A DNA stretch of 64,000 nt. Origin: Sesamum alatum. Taxonomy: Eukaryota; Streptophyta; Magnoliopsida; Lamiales; Pedaliaceae. How positions within the stretch are numbered: position 1 is the stretch's first letter; each line of letters opens with the position of its first letter. The position numbers and the translations under genes were made by a program. The stretch covers positions 17,783,264 to 17,847,263 of the forward strand of contig JACGWO010000005.1 in assembly GCA_034509735.1 (NCBI GenBank). The letters are read 5' to 3'. Shown here piece after piece: positions 12,241 to 23,105 of this stretch. A model generated the notes under the pieces. It saw only the letters and a list, made by a program, of their open reading frames with translations, ran no database searches and had not been told where the DNA came from.

Positions 12241-14600
12241 AATAAGTCAATTACTCATTTTGTTCAGAATCCTCTGAGTATGAGTAGTCTACTATACTGA
12301 CTAAGGTATTGTGAGTCCACTTATATTTCCTTGCGAAGCAATACGGTCTAACCGTGTTACCTCTATCCACCATTGCCTCCTAGAGATGGTGGTTGTCTAA
12401 GAATATTTTCGTGGATCTTGTGATGAGATCTCGTGCCAATACTCCCATAGCCAAGTTGCTTGCCATATAGGCGAACATGGCTTGGTCGTGCTAGGCACCA
12501 CGTCCATCCTCTGGACGCAGTCTTCATCAGTGACCATTATTCAATGCACTCGTCATTGGGCCTGACTGTGCATACCTTTGAAACTAACTGGTTTTCATTT
12601 ATTCTCTGTAAGCTAGTATCGCTTTAGCCTTCCAAAGAAACTCTCAACAAACGGTGCATCATGAACCCATCTTTAGTCCTTATTCAGGTACTAAGGATCG
12701 TTCTTGATTGCTGTCTTCAACCCTTTAGTGCATTACCGATCTCTGTTGAGCCATGCAAGAAGCACTCTCAACATCGGTTCCTATGCACCGAGTAAACATA
12801 TCGTATGTTTGCCTAGGGTTAAGACGTAGGGGATACTCAACATCCAAGCCTTCTCATTAGTCCACCGTGACTAAGTCTTGAATGGCTTGATGCTTTATTC
12901 ACAGTATCTAAGTTTTCTCATCAGTCTTTACCATGACTGAGTCTCGAACAACTTGTTCCTCTACATATATGAGTTTTTCTCATCAGTCTACCATGATTGA
13001 GTCTTTCAAAAGCTCAATTCATGATATGTATGTGGGAATCCTAAAATGTCATGGAGAATTTTCGTGAGTTACGGTTTGTGTTTTAGTGATTCCTAATGCC
13101 TTGAATTCATCCATGAATAAAGATATTACACACTTAAACACTTGGAACGCCATTTCTACTCCCACTGATCACCTACGTTGTTTAAGACCGAGTCATGCTC
13201 CGTATGAGCTCGTCAAAACGAATATTCCAGTTATGTGGTGTTTCAAACCCGGTTTGAATTTCCTAGCGGATTCTATGGATCCTTTCCATAAATCCTACTA
13301 CGATGTCCAACATCATGTTCCGCAAGTCATTTGGATTTCTATCCAATTTTGACCGAACTTAACCCGATCGCTCGTACCTCTACGACATTCGGGTTTGTTC
13401 TTAAAGGGACTGGAATGTGATCAGTTTAAGTAGGAAATGCGATTATAAGCAACGTTAGCATTATTCTGCCGTAAACCTACACAAACCAGACACCGAGTCT
13501 AATTTTTCTCCCACTAGCCCTTGACGTATGTAGGATCCTTCTACATGCCCAAGGACTTTGTCGAGACATAGGCTTGCCAAACCGTGGCTCCTTGTGCGTG
13601 ACTCCAACAAAGTGCCATGTTCCTTACGTTGGCAATTTTTCGAGTCTACGTCTTCACGGGCTAAGGTAATTGGGTGAATCTTCGATCAACCTCCGTCCAA
13701 CGAGGCTTGATCGTTCCCTTTATCAGAGACCGTCATCTTAGCCTTTATAGGAAACGTTTCATTGAGAATTCCATTCTCAACTGGATGCTCAAGAGCTCCC
13801 ACTAAATACACAGCCTTTTCGATCCTATCGAAACAGGTTTAATTTTGCAACCATTTATGATTCACCTCCTTAAGTCTAATTCCCAAACCTCCTGTGGGAC
13901 CTTTAGACTTTTGAACCCTCTTATGGTCTTGTGTATTAATAACCTACAGTTGTCTTATTGGATCCCTTCCAATAGACTATTTGGCAAGCCTACTTCATCC
14001 AACAAAGAGCTTTGGGACTTTCTTCTTTATAAAAGACTCGTAAATTTAGTCGATTCGAATCATCTATTTCTAGATTCATCGAACTTTCCAATTTACTTAT
14101 CTTTTAATAAGAAGAAACGTCCTAGCTGTTGTAGATGCCAAATTTGTAAGTTGGTCATGATGAATCCATTTAGATAATTTGAATTTTGAGTATCCATAAA
14201 CCTTTTATGGGATGGTGTTCTAGGAATTTACGTGTAACTACTAGCAAACATGAATCAATATTCAATAATTTTGTTTGATCAAATATGTATGTAATAAAAC
14301 CTTTGTCCAACAAAGAGACATACTTTTGATCATGCTAGGTTACGTAATTCCTATATTATCCTAACATGATCACGATTATGGGCCTAACAAATCTCTAGTC
14401 CTTTTCATCAATGGACCTTGCCATTGTTGAATCCTAGAACTGTTCTTGGCTTTTAAGTCCTTATTCACTTTCTGCAAACCACCCGCAGATTAGTGATAGG
14501 AATGGTATCAAATACCAAATAGAGTAAAAGTGATCATGTCAATACTCAATATCAAATTTACATTGAAGAGAGGTTCAGGATACTCCCTTTTCCAATGGCC
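12241..14600 (-). pseudogene. Highly degenerate pol of element C
   Basis: Nucleotide similarity to B's pol is patchy but ordered. RNase H-like sequence lies near 12300-12700, RT-like sequence near 13080-13250 (the stretch matching the tatacacaag region of other copies) and integrase-like stretches near 13480-14400. Stops occur in every frame and the region is about half the length of B's pol, so there are many deletions. The small open frames at 13086-13352 and 13845-14177 on the plus strand are antisense to pol and I do not count them as genes. I infer pol from order and position between polypurine tract and gag. Confidence 0.6.
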
Positions 14601-15361
14601 CTCTTTACGACAGTGAATGCTTACGTTCTTAGAAATCTATGAACTTGACTGCTTGAACCTTTTGCTCTTTCCTTTACCTCCACCTTGTGTTGTAAAGGAA
14701 CAACACTTGAAGTGCTTAATAGTTGATGTCACCTTACCCTTCTTCCTCTTTTGGCGTCTGGCACCTTTGCCTTCCGCTATGGAGGTTGAAGCCTCTCCTA
14801 CTAGTACCGACGGCACAGATTTTGCAATCGTTGCTTCGTACTAGACCAACATAATTACCAACCTATGAAGATCCTTTCTAAGCTCGTTCATGTTGATAAT
14901 TAATGGTTCGTAGGAGGAAGGAAGAGATTGAGGGATCATGTCAATGTACGTCTCTATTTCAAGACTGGCGTGGAGATCTTTTGAGCTTCTCCCCTAGGGA
15001 TTGCTTCATCACTCCATGTTCTTTGTACAGACATCCCTTCAGTCATCTTAGCTTCAAAAATGCCTTCGTCGCATTTTACCCTACATGCTGGTCCGGGACC
15101 ATACAGACATGATGCAAACGAAGCATAGTTTGAGCCAACATCATTATATCCTACTTGACGGCGGTTATCCTTCAACTTTTGAACGCCAGGCGTTGCCTTA
15201 GTTGTCGACCCCTCCGGCAAGGGCTGAGGAACGTCCTCATTCCAGTATGCGAGTTAAGGTTCTGGAAATCTAAGACCATCTTAAGATTTCGCAGTCAATC
15301 CGTGTAATTGGTTCCCTTTTAATAAGCCTCTTAATAATGTGTTTGGTGGATTCTTAGACAT
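14601..15361 (-). pseudogene. gag remnant of element C
   Basis: The minus strand starts ATGTCTAAGAATCC at 15361, as in the gag of element I (59092). Recognisable pieces follow: the GSTTKATPGVQ region, the EAKMTEGMSVQ region and a basic segment near 14840-14740 (EASTS... RKKGK) preceding the expected zinc knuckle. Frames are broken several times. By family knowledge gag forms the virus-like particle core; here it is dead. Confidence 0.75.
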
Positions 15362-17032
15362 TCATAAATATATAAAACAGAAAATAATAAGCAGAATGAA
15401 GTAATATTTTGGTTGAGTCTCGGTCTTTAGTCCTTAACCTCTCCCACTATTTCTACGAAAACACGGCACTCTCAAACGTTGTTTTCGGGAAATCCTTTCC
15501 TAGTGGGCTCAGGATCCACAGTGATCTCCCCCATACCCCGCTTTTACGATTCGCATGGGAAAAGAACCCGTGGGAGGTATTCCATACCATTCTCGTTCCA
15601 CGAGATTCCCAAGATAATTGCCTCACCCTTTCACGTGATCCCAAGGACTCCAAGCGAATCACGTTATTCGGGCGTTAGACCCGACCCAATCAACCGATTC
15701 ATAGACCCACTGCCTCCACGACTCGTGAGACAGGTAACAGCAGTCTACTCCTCGTTCATGACAAAGTGCAGCTTCTTTTAAGCACGATAGTCGTGCCACG
15801 ACTCGTGAGACCATGCTATCGACCTAAAAGATCTTCCTCATTTTTGCCATGGATGGAAGGCTTGGACAGACTCCCAGAATCCTAGTCCATTTATTAAGGG
15901 TCTATATTTAACTTGGTTTCACCAAGTGAGAGTTTTGATAGAACGAGACCTCATCACATATTAAGTATTACATTGCATGCGTTATGGCAGAAATATTCTA
16001 AGCGTGAATGTAACCATACATAAAGCATATAGAATAATCATAAGCATATAATACGCATCGCATGCAAAATAAAGTCTAGCACGCCCCTGTAGGATGATCA
16101 CAAGCCCAAACCTATGCTACCCAATGAGCCCGCAGTAGATCTATGGTCAATCTAAGGGTAGGCCCTACGCTATTACAAGATTTAATAATCCATTATATGC
16201 AGTGGGCCTTGTAAGTCCTCTTTATCTTCTTGGGCTCTCCATCTTGGGCCTACACCGGGCTCCTTCTCCATGGATCCTCCGTCGGCCATCTGATGGCTAC
16301 CTCTATGGGCCTCTAATACCATGGGCTTGTCTTCTCTTGCAGCTTTTATTTACAAAAAAAATAAAACCTCACCACTAATTCTACTCTCATTACATCATAA
16401 AATAAGAAACCCCAATTAAACATTTGGGGGGAGTACATTAGGAGAGAGAGAGAAAGCCTTATTATTCCAAGGCAACTAGAAGAGAGACAGAGAGGAAAAT
16501 AAAGAGGCACACAGGCCACAACCCAACAAATAAATATAAATAACCATACATGCGGTCTAGGGGCTTTGTGATCATCCTTTGTCAAATCAATTAACACAAA
16601 TAGCATAAATACATATCCCACATAAAATATGCTATACCAACATCCATGATAATCCATACCATAAAATAAATGTAGAATTTACATGTAAAATATTCACACC
16701 AAATATAGGACAATGGTGCAACCTATGCACAACGATTTTTGTTGGAAAATCCTTTTCCATAATTAACAAGGCAATATTAATTCTATGAAATATAAAATCT
16801 CAACCAAAATTAAAATGCCCCAAGTTAATTAATTCAGAAAAATTCCCAGAATTATAAAGAAAAATCAAATTTTCTGAAAACGCACGAAAACAACGAAAAA
16901 CCAAAAAACGGTCCACAACCGTCGGCCAGGCGCGCAGCCTGCACAGGACACGCGCCTGCGCGCGCACGGGCCCTCGCCCGCGCGCGCAGGTGCTGTCCTT
17001 GTGCAATTGCTGCACAGCAGCGCACGCACACA
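15362..17032 (-). other. Leader of element C, gag-proximal part
   Basis: Non-coding. 15400-16300 is the reverse complement of the leader in E and I, including two CACGACTCGTG palindromes near 15717 and 15799. 16420-16510 has a purine-rich stretch also seen in B near 24150-24260. 16690-16900 is AT-rich. A GC-rich block begins at about 16925 and is cut by element B at 17033. Within it, 16942-17003 folds into a long stem of roughly 30 bp. Confidence 0.8.
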
Positions 17033-19026
17033 TGAAAGATTATGTGGATCGTCCCGGGAAAAGCCCGAATGCGGAAGCGCGTATAATTAAAAATTAAAAC
17101 GGAATTTAAACATGCTTTTAAATTAAAAACACGTTTCAAAGGGTGTGCCTTTGAAATTTTCCCGGGCATTAGGTGTATCTCATGAACATATAACATAAAG
17201 CAAATCATGGAGGCCATAGGGTTGGAAATTAAAAGGGGCGAAAATTTAAAACGAGACCTACCCGTTGTCGTTTTCGTCTTCAACGGCTACACGCGTTGTT
17301 CCCCGTTTTGCACCAAGATCCCGTCTTTGAGACCCTCTAATTCGTGAAACACGATCCACCCACGTATCTTGCACGTCGTGCTAGCAACGAACAAGTGTAT
17401 AATTTTGGAGTGGATGAATCAATAACACATTATCAATTAATGGTATTGATTCATCAAGATTCTAATGTTCCAAGAACAAAAGAATCAAGAAAAAACTATT
17501 TTCTTGAGAGAGAGAGGGGCGGACGAGAGAGATGGGAGAGAGAGAGAAACCGTGTGTGTGTGTTGTGTGTGTGTGTTGGAGTTTCATCATCATGTAAATT
17601 GTAGGATGCTAGGGGTTTATATAGAAGAGGAGTTTAATCCTCTTTAAACTCCTCTTTCAAGAACTCTAATTTGATTAGGATTTTGACCTAGTCAAAGTCC
17701 TAGTCAAACTAGTGTTTTGACCTAGTCAAAACGATCCTAGCCATCCATCTCTCCCATTAATCTCAACCGTTGATTTAATTTAATTTAATGGAAATATTTA
17801 AAAAACCTATTTAAATATTTCCAAGAGGCTAAAATAAATATAAATATTATTTAAGCCCATTAAATAAATCCTTTTTGATAAATCCAATTTATCAATTTAA
17901 TTCCTTCTATCAAATAGAAAGAATTATTTCTCCAAGAAAAATAAAGGTCCCAATTAAATCTAATTTAATCATTCCTTCACTCCAATATTTAATTCCAAAT
18001 TAAATATTTAATTGTGTGTGGATAGTGTGTGACTCTTTAGGTTCACCATTCAGCTAGACTTGGTCGGGTTCCTAGAACCCGTCCGTTACCATGGGTGGCC
18101 ATCTAGCAACGGTCCATGGCACTAGAGACTAGGTGAAATATTCAGGGATGAACATTTAAGCTCTAACAGTACGCTTGTCCTTCTGTCTACGGTCTCAACA
18201 CTTAGAGTCTAAGGCACGGAAAATGCAGGTACCCATTTTGGACCTAAGTGTCGGTCTGTCCACACTAAACGCCGCGAGGGAACCCTTCCCTTCTGTTCAG
18301 TCACTGTGGCCACAGTTTTTAGGGACAAGACCTAGAGCATACATGAGACTCAACTGTCAAACCTATTGACAGGAGACAGATCCTTTCTTGGAAACTACTG
18401 TCACTTTGTACATCAGAACTGCACTAGACATGGCTTATGACTACCAAATGGAATTCTGGCAATCTCTCACCATATCTAAGATACAATCCTGATGTACAGG
18501 TAAACTCAGTAATTCCTCAAGTCAAAGGACTTTACCTGTACCGTTGGAACCGGGAATACACGTCATACCTAGCAGACCATACTCAAGGTCCTCCGTAAGA
18601 CGGTTCCCGCGAGTCACCTCAGTCAGCTGCGTCCTAGCAGGCTAACCCACTAACACTGCTCAGACGATCCTCGTCACCCGTCGATGAAACACGACAGCAG
18701 ATGCTTAGTGCAAGTCTCAAATGGAATCCCGGTACCCATTTTCGGGATTCCTTGACTTGGAGATTTCCGGACTGATTCGGGAAGACTGATTTCATGGACC
18801 TACCTCCAAGCGTAGTCCCAGTCCCCGAAATCGAATCTCAGTCCGTGGGCTCTGTTTGCGTAGTGAACAGATATGGAAAAATAGGTGCAAGTGAACACAA
18901 ACAAAGTAATGCCAAATGAAAATTCACTTCTTTATTCATTAATGATTTATCAAAACACCTATAATTGTCTAGACATAGGTTACATATACCCGCCAAAATT
19001 GGCTTACATGGTCACCTATTCTAACA
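17033..19026 (-). repeat. 3' LTR of element B
   Basis: 1994 bp, from TGAAAGATTATG to CTAACA. Its partner is 25499-27532 (2034 bp). The stem-loop is at 17415-17453: arms TGAATCAATA and TATTGATTCA, inner stem CATTA/TAATG on the sense strand. Confidence 0.95.
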
Positions 19027-19041
19027 ATCTCCCACTTGACC
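19027..19041 (-). promoter_or_regulatory. Polypurine tract of element B
   Basis: The minus strand reads GGTCAAGTGGGAGAT between the end of RNase H (stop at 19045-19043) and the 3' LTR. Confidence 0.85.
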
Positions 19042-19042
19042 T

Positions 19043-19318
19043 TTAAAGCCAATCACCCATATGCCTAATCCCCATCTTCTCAAGATGTTGCGTATGAGCA
19101 CTTTGCGACATAGGCTTTGTCAGCGGGTCTGCTGTGTTGTCTGCTGAGTTGACTCGGTCCATCCGAACGTCACCTCTTCCTACCATTTCTCTAAGAAGAT
19201 GGTAGCGTCTAAGAATGTGTTTGGAACGGTGGTGAGATCTCGGTTCCTTCGCTTGCGCTATTTGCACCGTTGTTATCACAGAAGATGACAACGGGCTCGG
19301 CGATGCTAGGCACCACAC
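19043..19318 (-). pseudogene. RNase H C-terminal end of element B
   Basis: This frame carries the last part of the polyprotein (IAQAKEPRSHH, TADPLTKPMSQ) and ends in TAA just before the polypurine tract. It continues RNase H from 19320-20108 but in another frame: a single-base shift lies at about 19260, right after the FCDNN motif. The ATG at 19318 is internal and not a real start. Confidence 0.85.
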
Positions 19319-20108
19319 CCAACTCTTGGATGTAGTTTCTCATCCAAACCGCTTCCTTGGCAGCTTCTGAAGCTGCTATGTATTCAGCCTCAGTGGTGGA
19401 GTCAGCAGTGGTTGCTTGCTTGGAACTTTTCCAAGCCACTACTCCTCCGTTGAGCTTGAATACATACCCCGATTGAGACTTGGCATCATCGTCATCAGAC
19501 TGGAAGCTGGCGTCGCTAAAGCCTTCCAGAATTAGTTTTCCATTGCCATAGACTAAGAACATTTCCTTAGTCCTCCTTAGGTACTTAAGGATGCCCTTAA
19601 CTGCATTCCAATGTGCCTCTCCTGCACAGGACTGATATCTGCTAGTCACGCTCAAAGCGTATGCAATGTCAGGCCTGGTGCAGTGGACCGCATATTGGAT
19701 GCTACCTACGGCAGAAGCATAGGGGATGACTTTCATCTTTTCAAGTTCCTCATCAGTCTGCGGGGACTGTTTCTTGGACAACTTGATCCCATGCCTCATA
19801 GGAAGGAACCCTCGTTTGGAGTTGTCCATTCGATATCTCTTTAGGACTTTCTCCATATACGAGTTTTGGGTGAGCCCTAACATCCTTTTAGATCTGTCCC
19901 TGACAATCTGGATGCCTAGGATGTAGGATGCTTCACCCAAGTCCTTCATGGAAAACTTGGTTGACAGCCATGCTTTCGTGTTTCCTAACATTCTGACGTC
20001 ATTTCCAATGAGCAGAATGTCATCCACGTAAAGCACTAGGAACACTATGGAGCTCCCACTGACCTTCTTGTATACACAAGGGTCGGATTCGTTTTTTGAT
20101 GAAGTCAT
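19260..20108 (-). pseudogene. Reverse transcriptase C-half and RNase H of element B
   Basis: An open segment with the intact RT box YVDD near its start (VLYVDDILLIG), the RT connection, and RNase H with SDASFQ, AWKSSKQ, EAEYIAASEAAKEA and FCDNN. It lies in a different frame from the RT N-terminal part: near 20094 a run of six T (six A on the coding strand) has one base more than element D (9276). A homopolymer sequencing error is possible. The domain copies element RNA into DNA in the cytoplasmic particle and RNase H removes the RNA. Confidence 0.88.
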
Positions 20109-20229
20109 AACCCCGTATTACTTCATCAAATCGAATGTTCCAACTCCGGGAAGCTTGTTTGAGGCCATAGATGGACTTCTGGAGACGACAGACCTTCTGT
20201 TCTTCTCCAGCGACCGTGAAACCCTCCGG

Positions 20230-20664
20230 CTAATCCATATAGATCTCTTCTTCAACGAAACCGTTGAGGAAGGCCGTTTTCACGTCCATCTGCCATATTT
20301 CATAGTCATACCATGCTGCTATGGCAAGCAGGATCCGAATGGATTTAGCCATGGCTACTGGCGAGTAGGTATCCTCAAAATCGACCCCGGGTCGTTGAGT
20401 GTATCCCTTAGCTACAAGCCTAGCCTTGAAGGTAGTAACCTCTCCATCAACGCCGAGTTTGCGCTTGTAGACCCACTTACAGCCCACTGGCTTAACACCT
20501 TTCGGTGGATCTACAAGTCTCCAAACTTGGTTCTCGCTCATGGAGTCCATTTCGGTTTTCATGGCCTCAAGCCATTTCCCAGAGTCGATGTCTGACATCG
20601 CTTCCCCGTATGTCTTAGGATCGTTATCCAGAAGATCGGTCGCACCTAGAAATCCATATCTCAC
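20230..20664 (-). pseudogene. Reverse transcriptase N-half of element B
   Basis: It covers the RT palm start: VGCKWVYKRKLG, ARLVAKGYTQ, GVDFEDTYSPVA and QMDVKTAFLNG (catalytic Asp in MDV). It ends at a TAG directly after EEEIYMD, where the family normally has Gln (CAG), so this is a C-to-T nonsense change. Beyond the stop the frame resumes with PEGFTVAGEEQKVCRLQ to about 20110. Upstream, a frameshift near 20700 separates it from integrase. Confidence 0.88.
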
Positions 20665-21950
20665 TGGAGGTCTGGATTCTCTAGTGGACCTTCGGAGAAC
20701 GGGAACGTTAGTGGTAACTGTGGGTGCTGACTGTATCGGAGCCGGCGGTTCAGGGGCCGGGGCTGGCCTCCCTTGAGGTTGTCCTTCATGCTAGCATGTT
20801 GGACTTCTCTAGGTAGGTCAGTCCTCCTAGTGTCTATCCTGAATCCTCTAGGTGAGGTTTCCGCGACTGTTTCTGATGGCTGAGTTCCATCACTTGATTC
20901 CTCAAGGATCAGCTCATCAGGTTGGATATCCTCCGGGAAGCCTTGCTCCAAGAATACTGCATTCCTTGAAACAAATACCTTTTGTTCCAAAGGGTCATAA
21001 AAGTAATAACCCGCAGTTTCTTTAGGGTATCCAACGAACCTGCATAGGCTAGACCTGGATTCTAGCTTATCTCCCACTAACCTCTTGACGTATGCGGGGC
21101 TACCCCACACTTTCAAGTAGTTGTAGGATGCAGGCTTGCCGTGCCATATCTCATATGGCGTTTGGGTCACTACACTAGTAGGCGCCAAATTCAATAACTT
21201 GGCTGCCGTTTCTAATGCATAACCCCAAAACGATAGGGGCAATTTGGTAAAACTCATCATGGAACGAACCATGTCCAACAGGGTTCGGTTCCTCCTTTCA
21301 GAGACGCCATTTAACTGTGGTGTTCCGGGAGGTGTCCATTCTGATATTATACCATGTTCCTTTAGATAATCTAGGAATTCGGCACTAAGGTATTCACCGC
21401 CTCGGTCTGACCGTAGGACTTTAATTTTGCAGTTGGTTTGATTCTCCACTTCAAGTCTGAATTCTTTAAACCTCTCAAGAGCTTCAGACTTGTACCTCAT
21501 CAGGTAAACATAACCATACCGTGAATGATCATCGGTGAAGGTTATGAAGTAGGAGAACCCACCTCGGGCCTGCGTCCTTAGTGGTCCACACACGTCTGTA
21601 TGGACCAAGTCCAACAGACCTGTGGCAAGCCTGCTTTGTCCTACAAAGGGCTTCTTGGTCATTTTCCCTCTTAGACAAGATTCACAAGTTGGTAGATCAC
21701 TCAAGTTCCCAACCTCTAGGTTCTTTGAGTCTACCAACCTTTTCATCCTATCTTGGGATATGTGACCTAGCCTAGCGTGCCACAGACGTGCGTTCCCGTT
21801 ATTATCTAATTTCCGTTTGTGTTGAGCGTTTAAGAACGAAATTCGTTTGTTGCAAATATAGAGCCCATTATGTAATGTACCAAGTAGATGAGCAATTCCA
21901 CACCTCATCAAAATAAAAGCAATTTTTATTGATTTTAAACTCATAACCAT
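20661..21950 (-). pseudogene. Integrase of element B (GAG-pre-integrase and rve core)
   Basis: A 429-codon open segment. The zinc-binding HHCC domain has H58, H63, C89 and C92. The catalytic core has D119 (HTDVCGP), D182 (RSDRGG) and E218 (NGVSERR), the D-x35-E spacing expected for Copia integrases. The C-terminal part (YKYLKVWG-like motif, RRLVGDKL-like region, FVSRNAVFLE) is present. The last 40 or so residues before the stop are out of frame after an indel near 20740. The catalytic set is complete, so only frame breaks on both sides disable it. The ATG at 21950 is internal to protease and not the true start. Confidence 0.9.
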
Positions 21951-22058
21951 TATTGTCTAACAATGGAATGGAAATGATGTTTTTAATCATACTGGGTACA
22001 AAATAAACTTGCTCTAATTCTATGCTAATGGTATCACTAATAACTAAAGTGGCGGATC

Positions 22059-22625
22059 CTACTGCTTCTGCCGGATGGCCTTGCCATTTCCGAGCTTCAG
22101 GATCATGTCCCCGCTACTTAGTTTTCTGCTTCTTTTCAACACCTGCAGATCATTGCAAATGTGAGCTCCACAGCCGGTATCCAATACCCAAGAGGCAGAA
22201 TTAGTGACCATGTTAACCTCAATCACAAATATACCTTGGTTTGAGAAGAGTTTGGGGCACTCTCTCTTCCAATGCCCTTTCTCACGGCAGTTGATACATA
22301 TGTCATATGCCTTTGACTGTTGCTTGGAGACAACCTTTCCCTTACCTTTGCCTTTCCCCTCTTTGGCAATGGGAACACTCTGAGTGTTCGTAGCTGCTAT
22401 GACTACCTTTCCCTTCCCTTTCTTCCTTTTCCAACGTCCGGCACCCTTGCCTTTCGTCTTGGAAGTAGAAGCACCTCCAAACAATACCGAAGGCGTGGAC
22501 TTCTTAGTCGTTGCCTCGTATTGCACCAACATATTGATCAACTCATGAATACCCTTCTCAAGTGCATTCATGTTGTAGTTGACAATAAATTGATCAAAGG
22601 AGGGTGGGAGTGACTGAAGGATCAC
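22059..22625 (-). pseudogene. gag C-half, zinc knuckle and protease start of element B
   Basis: A 188-codon segment. It holds the end of the UBN2-type gag domain (VNYNMNALEKGIHELINML), a Lys/Gly-rich basic linker, a nucleocapsid CCHC knuckle (C110, C113, H118, C123) and the aspartic protease start WVLDTGCGAH with D149-T150-G151. It ends in the flap region; the rest of protease continues in another frame to 21950. Gag binds element RNA through the knuckle, and protease cleaves the polyprotein. Confidence 0.9.
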
Positions 22626-23105
22626 AATCTATGTACGTTTCGTTTATCGAGACCTGCCTTTTAGGTCCTCGAGCTTTTCCACTAGGGTAAGCATTTTAAC
22701 CCCATGCTCTTGTACAGAGGAATCCTTCTGTCATTTTAGTTCCAAAGAACGCCTTTGGTCGCGACATACCTAGTATGCCGGTCCGGGACATCATAGCAAT
22801 CCTTAAGGCGAGCCATTATGGAAGGGACATCGTCTAGCCTTTCATATTGGCTTCTGAATCTCATTGGTCATCGAAGCAAGTATTGATGCTACGAACCTTC
22901 CGGTTATCCTTATTGCCAAGTCTCGAACGTCTCACGTTCCTCTGGCGTGGATCCTTCCGGCTAAGGTCCTAGGGAGAGGCTCGTCCATGAAACGTAGCCT
23001 TGGTTCTCATAATCCAGGACTATCCTGAGATTGCGCAACTAGTCGTGTAGTTGGTTCCATTAAATTTGTTTATCTCAAGAATGGTTGAAAGTGGGTTTTA
23101 GACAT
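22626..23105 (-). pseudogene. gag N-terminal part of element B
   Basis: The start is ATGTCTAAAACCC at 23105 on the minus strand, as in the other copies. The expected INKFNGTNY segment appears, but a shift after about ten codons and further shifts (for example around TACACGACTAG) scatter it over three frames. Sequence order still matches element I gag. Some shifts could be consensus errors; the whole set is unlikely to be. Confidence 0.8.

Noticed and set aside
12241..14600. A novel gene set in the region between C's polypurine tract and gag
   Set aside because: Position, order and patchy similarity to B show that it is decayed pol; the visible small frames are antisense.
15409..15781. Overlapping open frames on both strands in the leader as small genes
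   Set aside because: The same region in B, E and I is not open in these frames; it is conserved as nucleic acid, not protein.
17344..17647. Plus-strand open frames in B's LTRs (also 25822-26121) as a gene
   Set aside because: Antisense to the element, repeated only because the LTR is repeated, and the product contains low-complexity GAGA- and GTGT-coded runs.
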